From Lachnospiraceae bacterium (GTDB lineage: Bacteria; Bacillota; Clostridia; Lachnospirales; Lachnospiraceae): a stretch of 44,299 nt of DNA. This document shows, piece after piece, positions 24,612-33,995 of the stretch (the stretch's first letter is position 1; the number at the start of each line of letters is the position of its first letter). The stretch spans positions 1 to 44,299 of the forward strand of contig CAJTIR010000031.1 in the NCBI GenBank assembly GCA_910576385.1. Reading direction: 5' to 3'. The notes below the pieces were generated by a model. That model had not been told where the DNA came from and searched no databases. It worked only from the letters and a program-made list of their open reading frames with translations. The translations under genes and the position numbers were made by a program.

Positions 24612-25112
24612 ATGAAGAGAGCGATTTATCCGGGCAGTTTTGATCCGGTGACATTTGGACACATAGATATGATTGAGCGTTCTGCAAAGATGGTAGATGA
24701 ACTGGTGGTTGCAATTTTAAACAATAGTGCAAAAAATCCATTGTTTTCTGTGAAAGAACGTGTTAGTATGTTAGATGAGATAACTTGTCATCTTCCGAAT
24801 GTAAAGATTACATGTTTTGACGGACTTCTGATCGATTTTGCAAGGAAGATTGAGGCTACGATTATTATCCGTGGACTTCGGGCAGTGACAGATTTTGAGT
24901 ATGAGCTGCAGATTGCCCAGACCAATCGGATTATCAATTCGCAGGTAGATACCATATTTCTGACCACCAGTCTGGAATATGCCTATTTAAGTTCGACAAT
25001 TGTAAAAGAGGTTGCTTCCTATGGAGGAGATATTTCCCACTTTGTACCAGAGCAGCTAATGGAGAGAATTTATGAAAAATATGTAACGATTCAGAACCCT
25101 ATGAAAGTATAA
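24612..25112 (+). CDS. coaD: Pantetheine-phosphate adenylyltransferase
   Basis: It transfers AMP from ATP to 4'-phosphopantetheine, the penultimate step of coenzyme A synthesis. The 166-residue length is standard. The nucleotidyltransferase motif [10 protein letters not shown] starts near residue 8, including the catalytic His of the T/HxGH box. [16 protein letters not shown] and [21 protein letters not shown] are the other family blocks. It is probably the last gene of the rimO operon. In 25113-25278 I see only short AT-rich hairpins (for example TTCAAAT/ATTTGAA at about 25133) and no gene. Confidence 0.97.
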   Translation: MKRAIYPGSFDPVTFGHIDMIERSAKMVDELVVAILNNSAKNPLFSVKERVSMLDEITCHLPNVKITCFDGLLIDFARKIEATIIIRGLRAVTDFEYELQIAQTNRIINSQVDTIFLTTSLEYAYLSSTIVKEVASYGGDISHFVPEQLMERIYEKYVTIQNPMKV

Positions 25113-25284
25113 AATCAGATCATTCAAATTTATTTGAAAAGGACTGAATTTTTATTTCCATGAGGGTGATTATCCTTTCAGACACAGGCAAGAGCCTTTT
25201 TAGAGGTGTATTACAGTTTTACAGGCATGTCTGTGGCACGGGGTGAATCGCTGCAAAAATATAAGAATTAAGGAGTAATTGTAT

Positions 25285-25872
25285 ATGAGTAGCAAAATCG
25301 AGCAGGTCATTGATGAGATTGAAGATTTCGTTGAACATTGTAGATATCAACCGCTTTCCAATACCAAGATTGTTGTCAATAAAGATGAATTGGATGATTT
25401 ATTGGCAGATTTGCGGCGCAAGGTGCCAGATGAGATCAAGAATTATCAGAGGATGCTCAGCAATAAGGAGAATATTATTGCCGATGCCCGAGCGAAAGCA
25501 GATTCCATTATTGCCGATGCCCAAGTACAGACTACAGAGTTGATCAGCGACCATGAGATCATGCAGCAGGCTTATGAACGTGCAGATGAAGTGGTTGCGG
25601 CAGCTACCAGCGAAGCACAGGAGATTTTAGATCGTGCCGCTATAGATGCAGATGCCATCCGAATGGGAGCTATTGAATATACAGACAGTATTTTAAGAGA
25701 GATAGAGGAAATCTTAGCGAGCGCTATGGAGACCACTCAGGCGAGAAGTGAAAATTTGCTACATTCTCTTCAAGGATGTTATGAGGAGATCAGAACGAAT
25801 CGTGAGGAGCTTGGTTATGACGGGATGCAGGCAGCTTCTCAACAGGAAGCAGAAGCTACCCAGGATACCTAA
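25285..25872 (+). CDS. Coiled-coil protein, DivIVA/ATP-synthase-b-like
   Basis: A 195-residue soluble, mostly alpha-helical protein. The N-terminal segment (about 1-50) is acidic; the middle (55-150) is a long coiled coil rich in Ala/Asp/Glu with repeating ADARAKADSIIADAQ-type heptads, the pattern that makes annotation tools call such proteins ATPase or F0F1 subunit B-like. The C-terminus is Gln/Glu/Ala-rich and probably disordered. There is no membrane anchor and no nucleotide motif, so an enzymatic role is unlikely; a scaffold or division-linked role as in DivIVA is a guess. The start at 25285 is 9 bp after AGGAG; a TTG at 25279 is less likely. Confidence 0.8.
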   Translation: MSSKIEQVIDEIEDFVEHCRYQPLSNTKIVVNKDELDDLLADLRRKVPDEIKNYQRMLSNKENIIADARAKADSIIADAQVQTTELISDHEIMQQAYERADEVVAAATSEAQEILDRAAIDADAIRMGAIEYTDSILREIEEILASAMETTQARSENLLHSLQGCYEEIRTNREELGYDGMQAASQQEAEATQDT

Positions 25873-25945
25873 CGCATAGTTTGGGATTATGGACAGGATA
25901 ACATAGGCCGGCAGAAATCAGAGGATGTGTTAGGAACAGCATAAA

Positions 25946-25976
25946 AATCTAGTGTACTGATACAGCACACTAGATT
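25946..25976 (-). terminator. Terminator overlapping the end of ylbJ
   Basis: AATCTAGTGT (25946-25955) and ACACTAGATT (25967-25976) form a 10-bp stem with an inner CTG/CAG. On the minus strand it is followed by a T-run. The stem overlaps the ylbJ stop codon (25970-25972). Confidence 0.75.
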
Positions 25977-26881
25977 AACAGCAGAGACAGGCCGAAAGAG
26001 ATGGCAGTACAGAGCAGTTTCATTTCCAGATAAGGCAGCATGGAAAATTCTGTTTCCTTTACCATAGAGGCAGTTTGAGCAACACCAGAGAGTCCCCCGA
26101 AGGCTGTGTAGGCAATCATCATTGGATAGGCATAAGCGAAATCAAATCCTTGTTTTGCGGTGTAGGAGATCCCGTTTGTGATTTCTGTAAATCCGATTAG
26201 CAGACATTTTAAGGTGGGATGATTGATGGGAATCAGTGTGGTCATCTGTGCCAAGATTGCAAAGAGGATAATATAACCGCCCAGTTTTGCCAATGTCTCA
26301 AATCCGTTCATAATACCAGCATCTATGAGTTGAAAGTTCATGGATGCTGCTTTTTTTTCTGATTTTTCAATCGGTGTATGGAAGTGTTTTTTGCAATTCC
26401 AAATCATATACAGGACTAGCGGAGGAACATACAAAATCAGATAGGTAGCAGTCCTAAGCTGAGGTTTCTTAAGGCTTTCATTTAACAGAAAACTGCTGAT
26501 AAACATCGGGCTGATATTGTTGCAGACACAGAACAGGCGCTGACCTTCCTCACGTGTCATTTTTCCAGATTGTACGAGGTCAGCTGTAATTTTACTGCCC
26601 ATAGGAAAGCCAAAGAGCAGGCCGGCCGTCAGTGGATAAATGCCAGCGCTGCTGATGGGGAACAAACGTCCCAGAAACCGGTGAGCTGCCTGTGCAAAAC
26701 TATCCAAAATTCCAGATTGAATCAAAATATAGGATAAAATGGAAAATGGCAGCAGCGTGGGCAGCATGTTTTCATACCAGAGATTCAGTCCGACCGAAGC
26801 CGCCTGTACCGAATCGGCAGGAAATCCCAGAACATAAAATAAAAATCCAATGATAATAATAAGATAGACAATTTTTTTCAT
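25970..26881 (-). CDS. ylbJ: YlbJ-type sporulation integral membrane protein
   Basis: A 303-residue protein with about eight hydrophobic segments and two nucleoside-recognition/Gate-type halves. The block LLPFSILSYILIQSG, then LTAGLLFGFPMGSKITADL and NNISPMFISSF, are typical of YlbJ, a membrane protein required for normal spore formation in Bacillus and under sigma-E control there. Its transported substrate is unknown. No strong ribosome site precedes the ATG at 26881. It is transcribed against the rsmD-coaD neighbours and divergently from pepD, with only 53 bp between the two start codons. Confidence 0.88.
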   Translation of the reverse strand: MKKIVYLIIIIGFLFYVLGFPADSVQAASVGLNLWYENMLPTLLPFSILSYILIQSGILDSFAQAAHRFLGRLFPISSAGIYPLTAGLLFGFPMGSKITADLVQSGKMTREEGQRLFCVCNNISPMFISSFLLNESLKKPQLRTATYLILYVPPLVLYMIWNCKKHFHTPIEKSEKKAASMNFQLIDAGIMNGFETLAKLGGYIILFAILAQMTTLIPINHPTLKCLLIGFTEITNGISYTAKQGFDFAYAYPMMIAYTAFGGLSGVAQTASMVKETEFSMLPYLEMKLLCTAISFGLSLLLI

Positions 26882-26934
26882 AGTTTATTCTATGAATGAG
26901 CTGCATAAATATACCTATATACAGGAGGTTTACC

Positions 26935-28389
26935 ATGAGAGTATGTGAACAATTAGAACCAAAGAAAGTATTTGCATTTTTTGAGGAGCTTTGTCAGATT
27001 CCGCATGGCTCCCGGAACACAAAACAAATCAGTGATTACTGCGTTGCTTTTGCCAAGGCGCGTGACCTGAAATATATTCAGGATCCGGACAACAATGTCA
27101 TTATTTTTAAGGACGCTTCCAAAGGATATGAACAGGAGGAGCCTGTGATCATTCAGGGACATCTGGATATGGTCTGTGAGAAAGATAATGGCGTAGACAT
27201 TGATTTTGAGAAGCAGGGACTTGACCTGTATGTGGATGGTGATTTGCTCAAAGCCAAAGGAACTACGCTCGGAGGTGATGACGGGATTGCGATTGCCTAT
27301 GCGCTGGCAATCTTGGATGATGATTCTCTCGCACATCCGCCACTGGAAGTGATCTTTACAGTGGACGAAGAAATTGGAATGCTGGGGGCAGAGTCAATTG
27401 ATGTGTCCATGTTAAAGGGGAGAAAACTTTTAAATATTGATTCTGAGGAGGAAGGAATTTTTCTGACAAGCTGTGCAGGCGGTCTGCAGGCAAACTGTAA
27501 AATTCCAGTTTCCAGGACTGATATGGAAGGAATATGCTATGAGATTAAGGTGACAGGACTTATGGGCGGTCATTCTGGGGTAGAAATTCACAAGGAGCGT
27601 GGCAATGCCATTGTCTTGTTGGGCAGAGTGCTGACCTCCTTAAGTAATCACGTATGTTTTGCCATAGAGCAGATGGAAGGCGGTTTGAAGGATAATGCCA
27701 TACCAAGAGAATCCAGAGCTGTCATTGTGCTGGATTCTGATCAGTCAGAACAGGAATTGTATGCACAGGTGGAAGCTTTGGAGCAGGATTTAAAAAAGGA
27801 ATATCGAATTTCAGATCCACAGATTACAATCCAGTGTCAGAAATTGGGGCAGGAAAAGAAATCTGTGCTGCACACTTCTTCAGCGACCAAAGTATTATTT
27901 TTCCTGCGCATGATGCCAAACGGCGTACAACATATGAGCATGGATATCGAGGGCTTGGTGGAGACTTCATTGAATGCTGGAATTATGAAGCTTTCAGAGG
28001 ATCAGCTTTCCACATGTTTTGCTCTTCGCAGCAGTGTCACCAGCAGAAAATATGAACTGGCAGATCAATTGGCTTTCTTGACAGAATTTTTAGGCGGGGA
28101 GGCTGTGATAGGCGGCGACTATCCGGCCTGGGAATTTAAGGCAGATTCTTCTCTGCGGGAACTGATGGCAGAGACATATCGTGATTTATTTCAGGAAGAA
28201 CCCAAAATTCAGGCCATTCATGCGGGGCTGGAATGCGGAATCCTCTCTGGGAAAATTCCAGATTTGGACTGTGTTTCTTTTGGGCCAAATATGTATGACA
28301 TTCATACCCCTAAAGAACGCTTAAGCATATCTTCGGCAGAGAGGACATGGAAATTTATCGTAGAATTTTTAAAACGGTCTAAAAAATAA
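26935..28389 (+). CDS. pepD: Aminoacyl-histidine dipeptidase (cytosol non-specific dipeptidase, M20)
   Basis: A 484-residue metallopeptidase of family M20C that splits Xaa-His and many other dipeptides in the cytoplasm. Zinc ligands and catalytic residues are visible: H76 and D78 in GHLDMVCEK, D115 in GGDDGIAIAY, E145 and E146 in DEEIGMLG, and later HAGLECGI. A lid/dimer domain is inserted in the middle (about 200-380). The start at 26935 is chosen because of the AGGAGG at 26923. An M23 peptidase gene follows after 27 bp, probably co-transcribed. Confidence 0.95.
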   Translation: MRVCEQLEPKKVFAFFEELCQIPHGSRNTKQISDYCVAFAKARDLKYIQDPDNNVIIFKDASKGYEQEEPVIIQGHLDMVCEKDNGVDIDFEKQGLDLYVDGDLLKAKGTTLGGDDGIAIAYALAILDDDSLAHPPLEVIFTVDEEIGMLGAESIDVSMLKGRKLLNIDSEEEGIFLTSCAGGLQANCKIPVSRTDMEGICYEIKVTGLMGGHSGVEIHKERGNAIVLLGRVLTSLSNHVCFAIEQMEGGLKDNAIPRESRAVIVLDSDQSEQELYAQVEALEQDLKKEYRISDPQITIQCQKLGQEKKSVLHTSSATKVLFFLRMMPNGVQHMSMDIEGLVETSLNAGIMKLSEDQLSTCFALRSSVTSRKYELADQLAFLTEFLGGEAVIGGDYPAWEFKADSSLRELMAETYRDLFQEEPKIQAIHAGLECGILSGKIPDLDCVSFGPNMYDIHTPKERLSISSAERTWKFIVEFLKRSKK

Positions 28390-28416
28390 TAAATCTTGTA
28401 AACATGTAAGGAGCTT

Positions 28417-29250
28417 ATGAATTTTTGTAAAAGGGCAGTGGTTTATTTATTGGCAATTACCGCAATCGTCTGTTTTATCACTAGATTGACAGGACAGATA
28501 CAGCAGACTGCAAAGATCACCCACCTTTTGGAGGAGGAAAATACCGAAGGATTGCTGCGCCAACAACAGATTACACCAGAATTGTATCAGGAATTTAAAA
28601 AATATGAAAAAGATTCCGAGTTTTCGCGGTATGATTATCTTGTGGCGCATCTTTTGACAGAGCAGACGAAAAAAACTGAGTTGGAAGATTATTTGACACT
28701 TCTATATCAGTATCATTCTCAGGGGATTCGCAGCATGGTGAAATCCGAACAATCAATATGGGAGGATTTACAATATTTTCCCATTCCGCTGTCGCAATCA
28801 AACCCGGGGATGGAGACTTCTTTTGAAAATTCATGGATGTTTGACCGCAATTTTGGCGGGAACAGAGGGCATGAGGGCACGGATATTATGGCCTCCGAGA
28901 ACCAGCGGGGGCGTTATCCGGTCATCAGTATCACAGAAGGCGTGGTAGAAAAGGTGGGCTGGCTCAAACTAGGCGGATATCGAATTGGCATCCGCTCTCC
29001 GAATGGAGGATATTTTTATTATGCCCATCTCTATGATTATGCCAGAGATTTTCAAATTGGGGATGAAGTACAGGCGGGAGAGTTGTTAGGGTTTATGGGA
29101 GACAGCGGATATGGGCCAGAAGGGACGATAGGAAAATTCGCGGTACATCTGCATGTTGGTATTTATGTGGATAATGAGAAAGGCGAGGAACTCAGTTTTA
29201 ATCCCTATTGGGTGCTGAGATGGCTGGAATCCAAGCGTTTATCTTATTAG
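28417..29250 (+). CDS. Membrane-anchored M23 family metallopeptidase
   Basis: A 277-residue protein with an N-terminal membrane anchor or uncleaved signal (residues 5-25), a helical stalk (about 30-115) and a C-terminal LytM domain (about 135-260). The zinc ligands are H152 and D156 (HEGTD) and H246 of the HLH motif at 244-246; H204 in YYAHLYDY is the other catalytic histidine. It is expected to cut peptidoglycan cross-bridges outside the membrane. The stalk and anchor resemble sporulation or division M23 proteins such as SpoIIQ-like enzymes, but a specific role cannot be assigned. An AAGGAG site precedes the ATG. Confidence 0.9.
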   Translation: MNFCKRAVVYLLAITAIVCFITRLTGQIQQTAKITHLLEEENTEGLLRQQQITPELYQEFKKYEKDSEFSRYDYLVAHLLTEQTKKTELEDYLTLLYQYHSQGIRSMVKSEQSIWEDLQYFPIPLSQSNPGMETSFENSWMFDRNFGGNRGHEGTDIMASENQRGRYPVISITEGVVEKVGWLKLGGYRIGIRSPNGGYFYYAHLYDYARDFQIGDEVQAGELLGFMGDSGYGPEGTIGKFAVHLHVGIYVDNEKGEELSFNPYWVLRWLESKRLSY

Positions 29251-29341
29251 ACAAGAGCAGTGGTGTAGAATCTTAGGTGCTAAAGAAACAGCTGACAGTA
29301 GTGATATAAATAAAGTCCCATTTGGAGAGGAAGGAGAATGT

Positions 29342-30094
29342 ATGCGGCTTGATAAATACCTTGCAGATATGGGAATTGGCACGCGCAGTGAGGTAAAACA
29401 GTACATACGCAGAAAACAGGTTTTGGTCAATGGTGTTTTAGCAGAAGGGCCGCAGCAGAAAATAGAGCCTGGAAATGATCGGATTGTCTTTCAGGGCAGA
29501 GAGATTGCATATTTGGAATATGAGTATTTTATGTTCCATAAACCTGGCGGCTGTGTCAGCGCGGTCACAGATCAGCGTTATAAAACGGTGATGGATTATA
29601 TTGTGGAAAAGAATCGCAAAGATCTGTTTCCAGTGGGCAGGCTGGACTTAGACACAGAAGGACTGCTTTTGATTACCAATGACGGCGCCCTGTCCCATGA
29701 TCTCTTGGCCCCAGGCAGACATATTCCTAAGACTTATTTTGCCAGAGTTTCTGGGAAAGTGACAGAGGAGGATGTAAGACTGTTTGCCGATGGGATAGAT
29801 ATCGGGGAGAAAAAGATCACGCAGCCAGCGAATTTGCAGATTTTATCTAATGACAGTTCAGAATGTGAAGAAAACTGCCTGTCAGAGATAGAACTGACAA
29901 TTACCGAAGGAAAATATCATCAGGTCAAGCGTATGTTTGAGGCGGTGGGCAAGAAAGTGCTCTATCTAAAACGGATCTCTATGGGGGAGCTTAAGCTGGA
30001 TGAATCCCTGCCGCCTGGCGCTTATCGAAGACTCACAGAGGTGGAGGTAGAACTATTAAAAAATTGGCAATTGCGAAATTCAATAATTTTATAA
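29342..30094 (+). CDS. Pseudouridine synthase, RsuA family
   Basis: A 250-residue RNA pseudouridine synthase. An N-terminal S4 RNA-binding domain (1-60, MRLDKYLADMGIGTRSEVKQ) precedes the RsuA-type catalytic domain. The catalytic aspartate lies in GRLDLDTEGLLLITNDG near residue 103, and the closing motif is EGKYHQVKRMFEAVGKKV. The family modifies 16S or 23S rRNA; the target position cannot be told apart by eye among RsuA, RluB, RluE and RluF types, although RsuA-like is likeliest because of its compact size. A GGAGAATGT stretch precedes the start. Confidence 0.93.
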   Translation: MRLDKYLADMGIGTRSEVKQYIRRKQVLVNGVLAEGPQQKIEPGNDRIVFQGREIAYLEYEYFMFHKPGGCVSAVTDQRYKTVMDYIVEKNRKDLFPVGRLDLDTEGLLLITNDGALSHDLLAPGRHIPKTYFARVSGKVTEEDVRLFADGIDIGEKKITQPANLQILSNDSSECEENCLSEIELTITEGKYHQVKRMFEAVGKKVLYLKRISMGELKLDESLPPGAYRRLTEVEVELLKNWQLRNSIIL

Positions 30095-30135
30095 ATTTCA
30101 TATACATTCAAAAAATTTAAGGAGAAATATTTTAT

Positions 30136-30273
30136 CATACAAAAGCTAAGAAATGCATTTCAGCACCATGAAACCAAGACTTATAAATCATGGAAGCCTT
30201 TGCTGAACATGATTTTTGCAGTAAAAGGCTTGGTGGAATGCTTGGTGCGTCCTGCATTTTGTGCTTTTGTATG
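30136..30273. repeat. 138-bp cruciform-like palindromic element
   Basis: Successive paired arms close inward: CATACAAAAGC (30136-30146) with GCTTTTGTATG (30263-30273); AAATGCA (30151-30157) with TGCATTT (30253-30259); GCACCA (30163-30168) with TGGTGC (30243-30248). Inside are two side hairpins, CCATG (30166-30170) with CATGG (30189-30193), and AAGCCTTT (30194-30201) with AAAGGCTT (30224-30231). No T-run follows and no gene is present. It lies between the RsuA-type gene and degV and could be a small mobile element or a structured RNA. In the rest of 30095-30349 only AT-rich sequence is seen. Confidence 0.75.
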
Positions 30274-30376
30274 AAGTAAAATATTTGTGCATAATTATAT
30301 AAATTGTATATGAAATTTTGATCACTTAGTTGTATCGCAATTACCTACTATGAAAAAGCTAAGAAAGGAGAAGGTT

Positions 30377-31255
30377 ATGCCCAATATTGGAGTGATTACA
30401 GACAGTCACAGTGGGATTACACAGAAACAAGCGGAGAAACTGGGGATTTTTGTATTGCCAATGCCTTTTTATTTTGATGAGAAGTGTTATTATGAGGATG
30501 TGACATTATCCCGAGAAGAATTTTTTGATAAGCTCAATTCCGGCAGGAAGGCGGCTACTTCTCAACCTTCTTTAGCAGATGTCATGAAACTGTGGGATGA
30601 GGGGTTAAAGCAATTTGAGCAGATTGTATATCTTCCCATTAGCAGCGGGCTTAGCGGCTCCTGTGCCTCTGCACAGGCTTTGGCAGAAGATGCTCCTTAC
30701 AAAGGGAGAGTGTTTGTGGTGGATAATGGCAGAGTGTCCACACCGTTGCACCGTGCGGTACTGGATGCATTAGAATTGGTGGAAGAAGGTTATCAGGCCA
30801 AGGAAATTAAGGAGATTTTGGAGCAGGCGCGGGATAAGATGGTGATTTATGTCGCTGTGGAGACTTTGGTACATCTGAAAAATGGCGGCCGTATTTCACC
30901 AGCGACGGCCGCATTGGGAACTGTGCTCAATATTAAGCCAGTGCTAAAATTTGATGTGGGAACACTGGACACTTTTAAAAAGTGCCGAGGGTTTGCCAAT
31001 GCTAAGAAGGCTATGATTGAGGCCATGCGCCATGATTTGGAGACAACATTTCGGGAGTGGTATGAGAAGGGGGAAGTCTATCTTTTGGCCGCCTCCAGCT
31101 CCTCCAAAGAGGTGACAGAACAGTGGGTGGCAGAGATCGAACAGGCATTTCCAGGAATGGAAGTTTTGTGCGATGATCTATCTTTGGGCGTGTCCTGCCA
31201 TATTGGACAAGGCGGTTTGGGTATTGGCTGCAGTTGCCGACCAAGGAGAAGGTGA
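30377..31255 (+). CDS. DegV family fatty-acid-binding protein
   Basis: A 292-residue DegV-fold protein that binds a fatty acid for the FakA/FakB-type fatty acid kinase pathway. The start NIGVITDSHSGITQKQAEKL, the SQPSLADVM segment and ISSGLSGSCASAQ are family motifs, and the C-terminal domain has a ligand-closing loop with ETLVHLKNGGRIS. A FakA partner is not in the window. The start at 30377 follows AAAGGAG; an ATG at 30350 has no site. The C-terminus ends GIGCSCRPRRR, unusually Cys/Arg-rich. It is followed by a HAD phosphatase gene after 4 bp. Confidence 0.93.
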   Translation: MPNIGVITDSHSGITQKQAEKLGIFVLPMPFYFDEKCYYEDVTLSREEFFDKLNSGRKAATSQPSLADVMKLWDEGLKQFEQIVYLPISSGLSGSCASAQALAEDAPYKGRVFVVDNGRVSTPLHRAVLDALELVEEGYQAKEIKEILEQARDKMVIYVAVETLVHLKNGGRISPATAALGTVLNIKPVLKFDVGTLDTFKKCRGFANAKKAMIEAMRHDLETTFREWYEKGEVYLLAASSSSKEVTEQWVAEIEQAFPGMEVLCDDLSLGVSCHIGQGGLGIGCSCRPRRR

Positions 31256-31259
31256 ATAA

Positions 31260-31934
31260 ATGATGAATATGCTAGATAATATACAAGCCATTATTTTCGA
31301 TTTAGATGGCACTTTGGTGGATTCTATGTGGCTGTGGCATGATATTGATGTCGAATTTTTGGAAAAACGGGGACTGACTTTACCAGAAACTTATCAGCAG
31401 GATATCGAGGGGATGAGTTTCACAGAAACGGCTGTCTATACCAAGGATTTATTTCATCTAAAAGAGAGCGTGGAAGAATTGAAAGCGATCTGGAATCAGA
31501 TGGCGATTGAAAAATATATGCATGAAGTGCCCTATAAGCCTGGGGCAAAGGAATTTCTAGATTATTGCAGGCAGCAGGGCATTCTTTTAGGTATTGCCAC
31601 CAGTAATTCTGCAGAACTTGTGGAGGCGGTGGCGTCGGCGCTGGGTCTTAAAGATTATATCCAGGAAGTGGTGACATCCTGTGAAGTGTCACGCGGCAAA
31701 CCAGCGCCAGATGTCTATCTGGAGGCGGCCAGAAGACTTGCCGCCACACCAAGGCAGTGTCTGGTGTTTGAGGATGTGCCGATGGGAATCCGTGCTGGAA
31801 AGAATGCTGGTATGCAAGTGTGTGCGGTGGAGGATGCTTTTTCCGCCCAACAGGAACCAGAAAAACGCAGGCTTGCGGATTATTATATCTCAGATTATGA
31901 GCAGATATTAAATCATACATATGAGGTACTGTGA
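31260..31934 (+). CDS. HAD superfamily phosphatase/phosphomutase-like protein
   Basis: A 224-residue haloacid-dehalogenase-fold hydrolase with the four motifs: DLDGTLVDS near residue 14 (nucleophile and acid/base Asp), TSN near residue 115, K in RGKPAPDVY, and FEDVPMGIRAGKNAGM near residue 167. A helical cap sits between motif I and II, as in beta-phosphoglucomutase-like enzymes. The substrate cannot be predicted. It starts 4 bp after degV and its ribosome site lies in the degV tail, so it is co-transcribed. Several ATG codons (31260, 31263, 31269) are possible starts. Confidence 0.9.
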   Translation: MMNMLDNIQAIIFDLDGTLVDSMWLWHDIDVEFLEKRGLTLPETYQQDIEGMSFTETAVYTKDLFHLKESVEELKAIWNQMAIEKYMHEVPYKPGAKEFLDYCRQQGILLGIATSNSAELVEAVASALGLKDYIQEVVTSCEVSRGKPAPDVYLEAARRLAATPRQCLVFEDVPMGIRAGKNAGMQVCAVEDAFSAQQEPEKRRLADYYISDYEQILNHTYEVL

Positions 31935-32009
31935 TGCTGATCTTGTATATGATTACAATGGAAGACGCATCTGTCAGACTCAATGAAAACAGCAAGAATA
32001 GGAGATAGC

Positions 32010-33887
32010 ATGGAAGGGAAATTTTTACCAATCTGCAGGGAGGATATGGAGGCGCGGGGAATTAATCAGTTTGATTTTGTATATGTAATTGGGGATGCTT
32101 ATGTAGATCATCCTTCTTTTGGACATGCCATTATCAGTCGATTGCTGGAAGCATATGGTTATACGGTGGGAATTATTTCTCAGCCAGATTGGAAAAAAAA
32201 GGACAGCATTGCCATTTATGGGGAGCCGCGGCTGGCGTTTTTAGTCAGCGGTGGAAATATGGATTCAATGGTAAACCATTACAGTGTCTCTAAGCGTCTG
32301 CGCGAGAAGGATGCCTATACCCCGGGCGGCGTTATGGGCAAACGGCCGGATTATGCCACAGTGGTATATGGAAACCTGATTCGCCAGACTTATAAAAAAA
32401 CGCCGATCTTAATCGGCGGTGTGGAGGCAAGCCTGAGACGGCTTGCCCATTATGATTATTGGAGCAATAAGGTGAAGCGTTCTGTTCTATTGGACAGTGG
32501 TGCGGATATTCTTATGTATGGCATGGGGGAGCACAGTGTCATTGCACTTGCAGAAGCGCTGGAAAGCGGTTTGGCTGTGGAAGATATCACTTTTGTACCA
32601 GGTACTGTATATAAGACAAGGAAAAAGGAAGATATCTATGACGCTCTGTTTTTGCCGGAGTTTGAGGAGGTAAAAGAGGATAAACCCGCATATGCCAAAA
32701 GCTTTTATCTCCAATATCTCAATACAGATCCTAATTATGGGAAGCGGCTTGCAGAAGGGTATCCGCATGGTATCTATGTGGTGCAGAATCCTCCGGCACA
32801 ACCTTTGACACAGGAAGAGATGGATGATGTCTATGCCCTGCCCTATATGCGCGCCTGCCATCCCTCCTATCAGGCGCAGGGAGGCGTACCGGCTATTTCT
32901 GAGGTTCAATTCAGTCTTACCAGTAACCGCGGCTGTTTCGGGGGCTGTAACTTTTGTGCGCTTACCTTCCATCAAGGACGCATCATCCAATCCAGAAGCC
33001 ATGAATCGATTGTGAAAGAGGCAGAGCTTTTGACGCAGGACAAGGATTTCAAGGGTTATATTCATGACGTTGGCGGGCCTACGGCTAATTTCCGTTATCC
33101 AGCATGTGAAAAGCAGCTTACCAAAGGAGTGTGTCCAGAAAAACAATGCCTGTTTCCAACACCATGTAAAAATTTAAAGGTCGACCATCGGGATTATCTG
33201 CAGTTGCTGCGCAAATTGCGCAGCCTGCCTGGAGTAAAAAAAGTGTTTATCCGTTCAGGGATTCGTTTTGATTATCTGCTTGCAGATTCCGAGCAGACAT
33301 TCTTAAAAGAATTATGTCTGCATCATATCAGCGGGCAGCTTAAAGTTGCCCCAGAACATATATCGGATCAGGTTCTTGAAAAAATGGGAAAGCCAAAATC
33401 TGCGGTATATCATCAGTTTGTCCGTGCGTATCAGAACATGAATCAAAAGTTGCGTAAGGAGCAGTATTTGGTTCCATATCTCATGTCTTCCCATCCAGGT
33501 TCTACACTCAAAGAAGCGGTGGAGCTGGCTGAATTTTTGCGTGATTTGGGCTATATGCCGCAGCAGGTTCAGGATTTTTATCCCACACCTTCTACCATAT
33601 CCACCTGCATGTATTATACTGGACTGGATCCACGTACGATGAAACCGGTGTACGTGGCTAAAAACCCTCATGAGAAAGCAATGCAGCGTGCACTAATTCA
33701 ATATCGTGACCCAAAAAATTATGATTTGGTGAAGGAAGCGCTGCAGAAAACAGGACGTACAGATTTGATTGGTTTTGGCAGGGAATGCCTAATTCCGCCC
33801 AGAAAGCTGGAACATAAAAAAAGAATCTCAGAGGGAACTAAGAAGGGCGGCAAAAAAGGCAGAAAGAGAAGCCGTACAAAAAAGTAA
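32010..33887 (+). CDS. YgiQ family radical SAM protein
   Basis: A 625-residue radical SAM protein (UPF0313). The N-terminal YgiQ domain (about 1-290) resembles a cobalamin-type fold but without an obvious cobalamin motif. The SAM cluster is C309, C313, C316 (CFGGCNFC). The C-terminal region (about 480-600) includes the LEYTPQQVQDFYPTPST-like block of the DUF3362 extension, and the last 30 residues are strongly basic (KKGGKKGRKRSRTKK), which suggests RNA or ribosome contact. The substrate is unknown. The start at 32010 follows an AGGAGA site. Confidence 0.92.
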   Translation: MEGKFLPICREDMEARGINQFDFVYVIGDAYVDHPSFGHAIISRLLEAYGYTVGIISQPDWKKKDSIAIYGEPRLAFLVSGGNMDSMVNHYSVSKRLREKDAYTPGGVMGKRPDYATVVYGNLIRQTYKKTPILIGGVEASLRRLAHYDYWSNKVKRSVLLDSGADILMYGMGEHSVIALAEALESGLAVEDITFVPGTVYKTRKKEDIYDALFLPEFEEVKEDKPAYAKSFYLQYLNTDPNYGKRLAEGYPHGIYVVQNPPAQPLTQEEMDDVYALPYMRACHPSYQAQGGVPAISEVQFSLTSNRGCFGGCNFCALTFHQGRIIQSRSHESIVKEAELLTQDKDFKGYIHDVGGPTANFRYPACEKQLTKGVCPEKQCLFPTPCKNLKVDHRDYLQLLRKLRSLPGVKKVFIRSGIRFDYLLADSEQTFLKELCLHHISGQLKVAPEHISDQVLEKMGKPKSAVYHQFVRAYQNMNQKLRKEQYLVPYLMSSHPGSTLKEAVELAEFLRDLGYMPQQVQDFYPTPSTISTCMYYTGLDPRTMKPVYVAKNPHEKAMQRALIQYRDPKNYDLVKEALQKTGRTDLIGFGRECLIPPRKLEHKKRISEGTKKGGKKGRKRSRTKK

Positions 33888-33995
33888 ATAACCTAAAGCA
33901 ACCATTTAAAAGTCGTATGGCAGCAGTTCTGATTTGTCAGAGATTTTGGGTTCTTAATAGTTTGTTGTATTGGAAAGATCATTTGGGAGGGACTT

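Noticed and set aside
32487-33146. Minus-strand open frame of 219 codons
   Set aside because: It is antisense to the well-conserved YgiQ-family gene and shows no family features.
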